This document shows, one piece after another, positions 7,859 through 14,906 of a stretch of DNA of 15,467 bases; within the stretch, counting starts at the first letter, position 1, and each line of letters starts with the position of its first letter. The stretch spans positions 1 through 15,467 of the forward strand of contig CANGOY010000018.1 of the NCBI GenBank assembly GCA_947455585.1, in the 5' to 3' direction. Made by a program: the position numbers and the translations under genes. The notes beneath the pieces were generated by a model that saw only the letters and a program-made list of their open reading frames with translations, did no database searches and was not told where the DNA came from. This DNA comes from Comamonadaceae bacterium. Lineage in GTDB: Bacteria; Pseudomonadota; Gammaproteobacteria; Burkholderiales; Burkholderiaceae_C.

Positions 7859-8806
7859 ATGAACCAACTCGACGCCCTCAAGCAATTCACCACCGTCGTG
7901 GCCGACACTGGCGACTTCAAGCAACTCGCCCAGTTCCAGCCGCAAGACGCCACCACCAATCCATCGCTGATTCTGAAAGCGGTGCAAAAGCCCGAATACC
8001 TGCCCTTGCTCAAAGCCACCGTGGCGGCCTACGGCAAAGAGGCTATGGACGTGCAGATTGACCGCTTGTTGGTGCGTTTTGGTTGCGAAATCTTGGCCAC
8101 CATTCCTGGTCGCGTGTCCACCGAAGTGGATGCCCGTTTGAGCTTTGACACAGCCGCCACGGTGGCGCGTGCCAAGCGCATCATGGCGCTGTACGAAGCG
8201 CAGGGCGTGAAGCGGGAACGCGTGCTCATCAAAATCGCGTCCACCTGGGAAGGTATTCAAGCCGCTGCCGAGCTAGAACGCGAAGGCATTCGCACCAACC
8301 TGACCTTGTTGTTTTCGTTTGCTCAAGCCGTGGCGTGTGGGGATGCAAAAGTGCAACTTATCTCCCCCTTCGTGGGGCGTATTTATGACTGGTACAAAAA
8401 ATCAGCTGGAAGTGCATGGGTCGAAGCCGATAACGCTCAAGCAAACGACCCTGGCGTGAAATCTGTGCGTCATATTTACAACTATTACAAGCGCAATGGC
8501 GTAAAAACAGAGGTTATGGGAGCGAGTTTTAGAAATATGGGGCAAATCACAGCACTGGCTGGTTGCGATTTGTTGACCATTGCTCCCGAGCTATTGATGC
8601 AGTTAGGGGCATCGATTGACCCGTTGAAACAAGCTCTAAGCGCATCCGCTGCTATGAATTTGGATTTGCCGCAGATTCATCATTCAGAAGTCTCATTCCG
8701 CTATGCACTCAATGACGATGCAATGGCGACAGAAAAGCTAGCAGATGGGATTCGTGCATTTTGTGCCGATGCAGTCAAGCTCGAGGGTTTGATGTCGGCT
8801 GTCTGA
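7859..8806 (+). CDS. tal: Transaldolase
   Basis: Transfers a dihydroxyacetone unit between sedoheptulose 7-phosphate and glyceraldehyde 3-phosphate in the non-oxidative pentose phosphate pathway, in the cytosol. The 315-residue product matches TalB-type enzymes over its whole length: VVADTGDF with D16, DATTNPSLIL, PGRVSTEVDARLSFDT, the Schiff-base lysine K125 in LIKIASTWEG, NLTLLFSFAQA, ISPFVGRIYDWYK, VMGASFRNMGQI and GCDLLTIAP. An in-frame ATG at 7817 would add 14 non-homologous residues across the putative promoter, so the start at 7859 is preferred. Oddity: the first 480 or so bases have host-like GC-rich codons, while the part after about 8340-8400 is AT-richer, with AGA, CTA and TTA codons, and resembles the cassette downstream. 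The 3' third therefore probably came in by recombination, yet the reading frame and active-site motifs are intact. It is transcribed toward the cassette and convergent with groL. Confidence 0.96.
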   Translation: MNQLDALKQFTTVVADTGDFKQLAQFQPQDATTNPSLILKAVQKPEYLPLLKATVAAYGKEAMDVQIDRLLVRFGCEILATIPGRVSTEVDARLSFDTAATVARAKRIMALYEAQGVKRERVLIKIASTWEGIQAAAELEREGIRTNLTLLFSFAQAVACGDAKVQLISPFVGRIYDWYKKSAGSAWVEADNAQANDPGVKSVRHIYNYYKRNGVKTEVMGASFRNMGQITALAGCDLLTIAPELLMQLGASIDPLKQALSASAAMNLDLPQIHHSEVSFRYALNDDAMATEKLADGIRAFCADAVKLEGLMSAV

Positions 8807-8856
8807 TTGGCGTTTCATCGACAATGACCTAAGGAGTCAAGTTGTAAAGTAGAACT

Positions 8857-8878
8857 TGTTTAATTTTTAAGTTAAACA
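8857..8878. repeat. AT-rich inverted repeat in the tal-cassette intergenic region
   Basis: TGTTTAA (8857-8863) and TTAAACA (8872-8878) form a 7-bp inverted repeat around 8 nt; an alternative 5-bp pairing of AACTT (8853-8857) with AAGTT (8869-8873) overlaps it. The 127-bp gap 8807-8933 is otherwise AT-rich and featureless. The inverted repeat may act as a weak terminator after tal, an operator or a recombinase binding site; none of these is proven. A very weak promoter-like TTGAAT (8890-8895) lies downstream, with AATATC at 17-bp spacing. Confidence 0.4.
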
Positions 8879-8901
8879 CAAATTAGCTATTGAATTTAAT
8901 C

Positions 8902-8909
8902 GGATAGTT
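8902..8909 (+). repeat. Left copy of 8-bp direct repeat GGATAGTT
   Basis: GGATAGTT lies 24 bp before the ATG of the giant gene and recurs at 14812-14819, over the stop codon of the partner gene. Extending to 15 bases, the two copies agree at 12 positions (8902-8916 against 14812-14826). This could be an attachment-site core, but an 8-mer match between two short regions is only modest evidence. Confidence 0.25.
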
Positions 8910-8933
8910 TGCAATATCTTACGAAGCTATTGC

Positions 8934-11900
8934 ATGTCTGTTGATTGGTTACCTAAAAAATTCAATCCTAGTAGGACTGTTCCATTGTCTTGGGAGCAGA
9001 TTTTGGGCCACATGTTTTTTAGTGTTTTGCCCTGGTCACCTACAGGCGGCGGCGCTTTGGCTTATTTGTACATGCTCAAAGACTGTGCGAGAGTAACGCT
9101 ACAAGACTCGCCGTGGGAAAAGGAAATTGAAGTTTGTATAGATGCGGTGAATTGTTGCAATTTACCCCATGGTCAGAATGCAACAGCAAAGGACCTTAGT
9201 TACAAATATGTCAGGCTGCAGGAGCTTTGCTGTGACGCAAGAAAAAAAGCGAAGTATTCAAATAGGAATGCTGTTGATAAGCTGTATTTGCATTCCATTG
9301 TGTTTTATGCAGCACAAGGTAAGGTCTTACCAGTCGCAATCCTGAGTGGGATCACGCAGCTTTACAAATCTTTAGTAAACGCTTCGCCTCAAGCAATGCA
9401 TCCAACAGGTTGGCAGTGCATCGTTGATGGATTAGAGAGCAAAAAAACTCGGTTTTCTGATCATCTGCCATTAATTAAGCAAGCGGCAGCCCAAGATTTA
9501 GCGAAATATATTGAGCCAATTCTCAGCTCACCAACACCTGTGCTAAAAAATCAAAGGACGATTGATGAAATTAGGAAAAATTTAGGATCTCCAAAAGTTG
9601 TAGAGAACATAACTTTAAAGGCTCAAGCGTCTGCGAATTCACGGTTGAAAAAAGTTGGAGTTGATTTCGCAACTCCGACCGAAAAGGCCGTTCATAAGCG
9701 AATACAAAAGAAGTTCGCGCGCGGTGATTCGGTGATGAAGTATTTGATGTCGGGGCTTAAGTACCAAACTCGCTTGCAACGGTTGGGGATAAGTAACAAG
9801 GACTCAATCCCCACAGAGCACATCTCTCAGATCACGAAGTCCTTGATTCTTCGTTGTAAAAATCCTGATCATATTAGTGCAGATGAACAGGATGCGAATT
9901 TATTAGCTTTGCTGCAAACTTCATTACCTTTTCCCTTTCATGTGCTCATGAATGTATCTTTAGTGAATGCTGATGACATTCGAGTAGACGTTGATCAGGG
10001 GTGCATTTGTTTCAACATGGGAAGAATGCTTAAGCTGGTAGATATTGGTCACGTGGATGAAAAGCAAATTGTTTTACCTCTACCCCTTGTGGTTGCTGAA
10101 GAATTAAGAAAGCGGCAACTTGTAAGCCACTACGCTGTGTACTTGTCGGATTTGTTCGGTGTAGAGCCAGGTGCAACGCGTTGGAAAGTTCTCAAGGCGA
10201 AACACGGCGAAGAACTAAAAAAATGCAGCGACGTAAATCTTAAGGCTTGGGCTGGGAAGTGGATCAAGTCCATTGGAAATGTTTACTTGGATGTGCTTGG
10301 AAACAATTTAGTGGCAGCTGTTTGCGGTTTATCGCCAAGGCTGGTGAATGGAAACATACTTCACTACTTCCACCCAAACTTGAAGGATCTAGAAAAGTCC
10401 TGCAATCAAGTTTTTGCATACCTTGGATTAGGACCTGCTCAATGTGTAGTCACCGAAGCATTTCAGTTTTATGGAAAAAATCCAACGCAAGATGATTTAA
10501 GAAAAGGATTTGATGCAATGTTGAGTGAGCTAATTTCAGCCTCTCGGATTGTTATGGGAAATAAGTCACTGATTAAAAAAATTGAGAGCTTTAACCAATG
10601 CTCCCAAATCAGTCTAGCAATGTTGGTCTTTAGTCTGGGAGGACGAGGGAGTAAACCCGAAGAGATCACAAATGGAGCTATTTTTGGATCGAGTGATCTT
10701 TTGTATTGGAATGATAAAAAAGTAGAAGAGGATAGAGGTCCGCGCCTTATTCCTAAGACAAGCTTAGCTAAAAGACTATTAACTATATTTGGATATGCGC
10801 AGGAGGCCATGGCCAAAGATTTGGTGAAGCAGATACAAATTTTCAAAAACGAAGTTTGGCATGAAATTGCGCAGGGAGAGTATCGATTCAGTTCCAGTGC
10901 CTTCAATACGCTGGAAATGAATGGTCAAGTAGTCAAGCGAAGGCCAATCTTGGCAAAGGCCATTGAAGATCTCTCTATGAGGTATTTCGGACGGTCAAAA
11001 AACTTCATGCGACATGTGCTGATCACCCAATGGAGTGTTGAGCAGCGGGATCACAATTTGCTTCGCGTGATCACTGGGCATGCAACAAGGGGCTTAGAAA
11101 TGCCCGCTGCTGCCTCCGTCTACTCACCGGTCTCGGCAATTAGAGCATCAGGTGTTGAATTGGAGAATATTCTCAAATGTTGGGTGGCACCCTCTTGGTT
11201 TGAAAAAAAGGATGAATTCAAGTGTCGCTTTACAAGACTTCCAGTGCATGCCATTTGTATACATGCACGAAGAAGTCGAAACGTGGTTGACGCAGCATTG
11301 GTTGGGCCGCAGTTTGACAGTTGCTACATCGCAGCGGAGCGCATTACAAAGAAACTTCGTGATCAGTTACTTTGCGGCAATCGTCCATCGTGCAAGTGGG
11401 CAGGACTTTGGCTTCACATGTTGATTTTTGATGGGCTTACAGAATCCATCGATTTGGAAATGATCTTTAAAAATGCAAAAGATTCATTTGCTTTGAGCTC
11501 GTCAGGCTGGCATGTTCGATGGAGACGTCTTGGGGATGTGCATGATCGGATCATTCCCTTGCAAATACCAACAGCCTTTTACATTAATGAGTACATCAAG
11601 GTAACGGATTCATTTGACCTTGTTACTGTGTTGATGGATATTGATCATTGGTTGAATGGGGCGATTGTTGAATCGTCTGGGCATCGTGATGTCATTGATT
11701 CCCCTATTGATTTGGTGACCTCGGCAGTAACTTTATGGCTAGGCATGTCGCTTCCGACGACTTTGCAACTTGCATATTCAAGTCGTCAATTTGCTCCAAT
11801 TCCAACAACAACTTCGTCGTTAAAACTTCTAGGTTTGAGTTCAAGCAATTTGGAAGATACAGTAAAAAATTCTGCACATACCGATTACTCAAATGAAGAG

Positions 11901-13910
11901 TTCGCTTGGATTTACAGTCTCATCAATAAAATTGGAAGCAATAAAAATAGGTTGGGAGAGCTCAGAGCGTGTGCAAATTATTACGATCTGACGGTAGCGC
12001 AACGAACGCCATTGGCTGAGGGGTCTTGGGCGCAAGCAATACACCTATGTATACGGTGCAATAACGATTTAATAAGAACATCTAATCCCAACCGACTAAA
12101 GTTCAGCAGTGTTTCAAAGTATGTGGGCACTTTGAAACACGCATTGGTCACGTTAACTCATTGTGCTCCATCAGATTTGAATGAAGTTGATTTCTTAGAG
12201 ATCTCAGAAATCTTCTTTGCTGTTGCAGTGTCCCCAACCAAAGAAAAAAACTCATCGCACGATGCAACGAGACGCCATGCAGATCAGCATGCTGCTGCAA
12301 CATGGTTTTTTAAAATGCTTCGAAGCGCTGGGTTCCCTGTGCCGAATGAGATCTTCACTAATCGTGGGAAGAAGAAAATACGTCCTCAAAAGGTAACAGC
12401 TGTGAGTCATATTACAGCTCATGAGTTTCGATCAGGTATTGATTTAAGCGCGCAATGGAACTCTGAGGTTGGCCTCAAATTGGCTCGACTCGACGCAGCA
12501 AGCACTCTTTTGCAAGAGGTGCCTATGCGATGGATGGAGTGCGCAGGCTTGACAAGTTCAACCTTGTTGACGATGTCAAGCGGTTTGGTAATCAAACCCG
12601 TGGGCTTGAGCCATTTGAAGTCACATCACAGCCATAGAGTTCTTCCCATCAGTAGTGACCTTAGGGCGAAACTTATGCACCTCAAGAGTCGTGTTTGTTT
12701 TAGAAATGGAAACCTAAATAGCGATCAATTTTTGTTTTTAGATCCGCAGACTCATTCGATAGGAGCCTCTGCCAATTGGCTTCATAAGTCAATGACTCAA
12801 TCCTTGTCATTGGCGAGTCAAGATACGAATTTTCGAATTCATCACTTTCGTGCAAAAGCTATTTGCAACAATTTATTTCCAAATTGGGAAAAAACATTAA
12901 GTGGGTGGTTAGCTGGCCGCCTTGGGCCAAATTCTTTTCAAGAGTATTTTGCATATACAAAAGAAAACGCATGGCGAGTAGATGAGGTGTGCTCTGTGGC
13001 TGGGCATTCACACCCAAGAACCACAATCCTGTTTTATTTTTATACGCATCACTTTGTTCGAGCCATGGCGCTATCGTCGCTTTTCGCATTTGAGCGACCG
13101 TGTAACAACCAGTTGCGTCAGCTTAAGGGCACGCAAAAGACGCATCGCAATAGCCCGAAAAGGGACAAAGCTGGGCGTGTTGACCATTGGTTATTACCAG
13201 CTCTATCACTGGCTAATCATTCGGAGAGTGAATCAACTTTTGATAGTCGATCTGAGTTGAAGAGAAATTTACAAAAAGCGGTTCACGCAAACGAGCTGAT
13301 TCAGAACCTTCTAGTAGTTGATGCGGTGAAGTACTTGAGTGTGCGATTGTTGAAATTTGAAACTGTTCACGCATTAGATAGAGCTTGCATCAGCATTTCT
13401 AATGCTCAATTTTTAGAAAAGATTTTCGTTTCCAAAAGAGGAAGTATTGCCTTTGCATTGATTCAGAACTTCATTGACGAGTTTGATCACGAGGAATTGG
13501 TGGCTATTTCTGATTTTGAAAAAACAGTGGACTTTACTTCTCTATTTCGGGCCTTGCATCGTTGCAGCAACTCTGAGTTGAGACGTGTTCTTCATTTGTT
13601 TATCCATGCACCTGTTAATGAAAGCTGGGAAAGCTGTTTGATGAGTGTTGCTGATATTTTTAAGACAAGTAAATTTTTTTTAGAAATAGTTTTTGATCCA
13701 CTGCACATAAATCTTGAGAAAAACGCCAGATTAGCTCAGCATCGATCGATCCGGTTGGGTGTGCCAATGAAGCGCCTTGGTGAGCGCCCACGCATTACCT
13801 TGGTTCCAATAGGTAAAGATTTAACAGACGCAGCCAAGCGTAGATTGAAACTCCAATTGCTAATGCTTGGATGGGCACTTTTAGTATTTAATGGGAAGGT
13901 TGCTGAATAA
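8934..13910 (+). CDS. Giant protein with at least two tyrosine-recombinase-like modules
   Basis: 1658 residues, far longer than the usual 300-450 of phage integrases. Module B (about 560-735) has box I R571 in LGGRGSKPEEI, possible hairpin lysines K595/K596, box II as N690-x-x-R693-H694, then G715-H716 and a candidate nucleophile Y730. The R571-R693 gap of 122 and R693-H716 gap of 23 match tyrosine recombinases, but the box II His is Asn. Module C (about 1185-1375) has R1199 in PMRWMECAG, K1229 before SHHSHRVLPI, H1303-H-F-R1306, G1357-H1358 and Y1368 or Y1370, with a core-binding-like helical region at about 1055-1150. Stretches at 320-481 and 825-960 look like decayed copies. Residues 1380-1658 show no known domain. 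The ribosome site is weak (ACGAAG). Expected activity: strand cutting and joining through a 3'-phosphotyrosine link. The 308-residue gene overlaps its 3' end. AT-rich codons set it apart from the host genes. The recombinase relationship is well supported; activity and target are not. Confidence 0.8.
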   Translation: MSVDWLPKKFNPSRTVPLSWEQILGHMFFSVLPWSPTGGGALAYLYMLKDCARVTLQDSPWEKEIEVCIDAVNCCNLPHGQNATAKDLSYKYVRLQELCCDARKKAKYSNRNAVDKLYLHSIVFYAAQGKVLPVAILSGITQLYKSLVNASPQAMHPTGWQCIVDGLESKKTRFSDHLPLIKQAAAQDLAKYIEPILSSPTPVLKNQRTIDEIRKNLGSPKVVENITLKAQASANSRLKKVGVDFATPTEKAVHKRIQKKFARGDSVMKYLMSGLKYQTRLQRLGISNKDSIPTEHISQITKSLILRCKNPDHISADEQDANLLALLQTSLPFPFHVLMNVSLVNADDIRVDVDQGCICFNMGRMLKLVDIGHVDEKQIVLPLPLVVAEELRKRQLVSHYAVYLSDLFGVEPGATRWKVLKAKHGEELKKCSDVNLKAWAGKWIKSIGNVYLDVLGNNLVAAVCGLSPRLVNGNILHYFHPNLKDLEKSCNQVFAYLGLGPAQCVVTEAFQFYGKNPTQDDLRKGFDAMLSELISASRIVMGNKSLIKKIESFNQCSQISLAMLVFSLGGRGSKPEEITNGAIFGSSDLLYWNDKKVEEDRGPRLIPKTSLAKRLLTIFGYAQEAMAKDLVKQIQIFKNEVWHEIAQGEYRFSSSAFNTLEMNGQVVKRRPILAKAIEDLSMRYFGRSKNFMRHVLITQWSVEQRDHNLLRVITGHATRGLEMPAAASVYSPVSAIRASGVELENILKCWVAPSWFEKKDEFKCRFTRLPVHAICIHARRSRNVVDAALVGPQFDSCYIAAERITKKLRDQLLCGNRPSCKWAGLWLHMLIFDGLTESIDLEMIFKNAKDSFALSSSGWHVRWRRLGDVHDRIIPLQIPTAFYINEYIKVTDSFDLVTVLMDIDHWLNGAIVESSGHRDVIDSPIDLVTSAVTLWLGMSLPTTLQLAYSSRQFAPIPTTTSSLKLLGLSSSNLEDTVKNSAHTDYSNEEFAWIYSLINKIGSNKNRLGELRACANYYDLTVAQRTPLAEGSWAQAIHLCIRCNNDLIRTSNPNRLKFSSVSKYVGTLKHALVTLTHCAPSDLNEVDFLEISEIFFAVAVSPTKEKNSSHDATRRHADQHAAATWFFKMLRSAGFPVPNEIFTNRGKKKIRPQKVTAVSHITAHEFRSGIDLSAQWNSEVGLKLARLDAASTLLQEVPMRWMECAGLTSSTLLTMSSGLVIKPVGLSHLKSHHSHRVLPISSDLRAKLMHLKSRVCFRNGNLNSDQFLFLDPQTHSIGASANWLHKSMTQSLSLASQDTNFRIHHFRAKAICNNLFPNWEKTLSGWLAGRLGPNSFQEYFAYTKENAWRVDEVCSVAGHSHPRTTILFYFYTHHFVRAMALSSLFAFERPCNNQLRQLKGTQKTHRNSPKRDKAGRVDHWLLPALSLANHSESESTFDSRSELKRNLQKAVHANELIQNLLVVDAVKYLSVRLLKFETVHALDRACISISNAQFLEKIFVSKRGSIAFALIQNFIDEFDHEELVAISDFEKTVDFTSLFRALHRCSNSELRRVLHLFIHAPVNESWESCLMSVADIFKTSKFFLEIVFDPLHINLEKNARLAQHRSIRLGVPMKRLGERPRITLVPIGKDLTDAAKRRLKLQLLMLGWALLVFNGKVAE

Positions 13911-14817
13911 AGTGAAAACTATTATTAAGAAAAAATTAAATGCTAAATCCAAGAGATCGCTCTACAAGGATGCGGAAGATGGTAAATTTATTCACACGAT
14001 TGCCGCAATCTTTAAGGATGATGAAACATTAACGGAGAAATATTTTTCTGATAAGCCGTTTATTGCACTGAGCGAATGCCAAAAGCTGCTAACTGATGCA
14101 CAAAAGTTGCTTCAATCAGTTGCAATCAAAGAGTGTGTTGTCATGGTTGCACGTCAGCCAGTAATTGATCTGGTGTTAACTCTTGGGGCTCTTCACGATA
14201 ACTATTTGTTACCCGAGCTAGAAAATGAAGTCGTGGTGGCGGTGCGTAAGAGGGCCAAAGAATTTTTTACTGCATCTAAACAGGTAAAAAGCATTCTAGA
14301 AAAAACGAAAAAAAATGATGTTTACTTTGAAGATTTCCGTGAACAAATTGACGAGACAACATATCCAAATGTTTCGGTTGAGGTATTAAATCTACTTGCT
14401 AAACACGCTTTAATTGTTTATTCAGACTTTGGTGTCATTGACTTGAATTTGGACCCAGATGTTCCCAAGGAGCTTTCTTGTAAAGTTTCGTATCGGATAA
14501 CTGCGTCATTTCGTGGAGGATTTTCCGATCATGAAAAAATTGCTTTAATTCAAGTAGAGGACGTGTATGGCGCTGGTCCGAGCTTGCTGATTAAAGGCGC
14601 ACTGTATAAGTTGGCGGTTGATATGCCGGAATTTAGGATGCCCGTATTAAACGCACAGGCCGTTAACAGAAGCTTAGAAATCGATGTGCGTATCGCGCGT
14701 ATGTCAATATTTCCAAAATCGAAAGTGCTTCCTCAGTTGGCTTTGGTAAACATAGTTACCTCGGGGGATGAGGTTTCAAAAATGCAGGACCAAATACGGC
14801 TTAACTTTGGAGGATAG
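13891..14817 (+). CDS. Uncharacterised partner protein of the giant recombinase-like gene
   Basis: I do not recognise this protein (up to 308 residues). It has a Lys-rich N-terminus, a mixed helical middle with a charged stretch near 120-155 (RKRAKEFFTASKQVKS), and a beta-rich C-terminal half after about 185 (LIVYSDFGVIDLNLD, CKVSYRITASFRGGFSD), with no transmembrane segment, signal peptide or catalytic motif. The first ATG (13891) overlaps the upstream gene by 20 bases but has no ribosome site. A GTG at 13912, two bases after that gene's stop, has GGGAAGG (13893-13899) 12 nt before it and is an equally good start, giving 301 residues. The tight overlap and shared composition argue for one operon and a joint function, perhaps as an accessory DNA-binding or regulatory factor (inference only). 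Its stop lies 8 bases before the A-tract of the groL terminator. Confidence 0.75.
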   Translation: MGRLLNKVKTIIKKKLNAKSKRSLYKDAEDGKFIHTIAAIFKDDETLTEKYFSDKPFIALSECQKLLTDAQKLLQSVAIKECVVMVARQPVIDLVLTLGALHDNYLLPELENEVVVAVRKRAKEFFTASKQVKSILEKTKKNDVYFEDFREQIDETTYPNVSVEVLNLLAKHALIVYSDFGVIDLNLDPDVPKELSCKVSYRITASFRGGFSDHEKIALIQVEDVYGAGPSLLIKGALYKLAVDMPEFRMPVLNAQAVNRSLEIDVRIARMSIFPKSKVLPQLALVNIVTSGDEVSKMQDQIRLNFGG

Positions 14818-14819
14818 TT
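14812..14819 (+). repeat. Right copy of 8-bp direct repeat GGATAGTT
   Basis: The second copy of GGATAGTT covers the TAG stop of the partner gene and ends 6 bases before the groL terminator A-tract. It pairs with the copy at 8902-8909, so the two copies bracket the two-gene cassette. It may mark a right attachment end; chance is not excluded. Confidence 0.25.
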
Positions 14820-14821
14820 GG

Positions 14822-14857
14822 TATTAAAAAAGCCTCACGACTTTCATCGTGAGGCTT
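14822..14857 (-). terminator. Rho-independent terminator of groL
   Basis: A perfect 11-bp stem (14830-14840 with 14847-14857, AAGCCTCACGA and its complement) surrounds a 6-nt loop. Read on the minus strand it is followed by a run of six T (A14826-A14831 on the plus strand, partly overlapping the stem end), so it terminates groL transcription. On the plus strand the hairpin is followed by GGGGCC, with no T-run, so it is a weak terminator at best for the cassette. Confidence 0.9.
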
Positions 14858-14871
14858 GGGGCCGTTAGCAA

Positions 14872-14887
14872 GAGCACCGAAGTGCTC
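14872..14887 (-). other. Small hairpin between groL stop and its terminator
   Basis: GAGCAC (14872-14877) and GTGCTC (14882-14887) form a 6-bp stem with a CGAA tetraloop, in the groL 3' untranslated region. There is no T-run. It could stabilise the mRNA end or be incidental. Confidence 0.4.
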
Positions 14888-14906
14888 AGGTAAAGCAGCG
14901 AAGCAA

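Larger units (their letters stand above)
8341..14825 (+). mobile_element. Candidate horizontally acquired cassette (tal 3' end to groL terminator)
   Basis: Composition and codon choice change from GC-rich to AT-richer inside tal and remain so up to the groL terminator. By hand count, lines beginning at 5101 and 8221 are about 58% and 57% GC, while lines beginning at 8521 and 9601 are about 45% and 40%; some cassette lines reach 53%, so the contrast is an average. The cassette proper holds one giant recombinase-like gene and one partner gene, both plus strand. The flanking host genes tal and groL are otherwise intact. No terminal inverted repeats were found; an 8-bp direct repeat lies near both ends. 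It may be a site-specific mobile unit or a block brought in by homologous recombination through tal. The left edge is approximate. Confidence 0.55.

Noticed and set aside
8857..8878. Intrinsic terminator of tal
   Set aside because: The inverted repeat is short, AT-only at its core and has no T-run after the stem, so it was listed only as a repeat.
8934..14817. Naming the cassette as a known recombinase-in-trio element or a Gamma-Mobile-Trio island
   Set aside because: Those involve three separate genes; here there are two genes and one is a giant multi-module chain. A distant link is possible, but I cannot test it without a search.
8341..14825. IS element or CRISPR array in the low-GC tract
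   Set aside because: No terminal inverted repeats, DDE transposase motif or regularly spaced repeats were seen.
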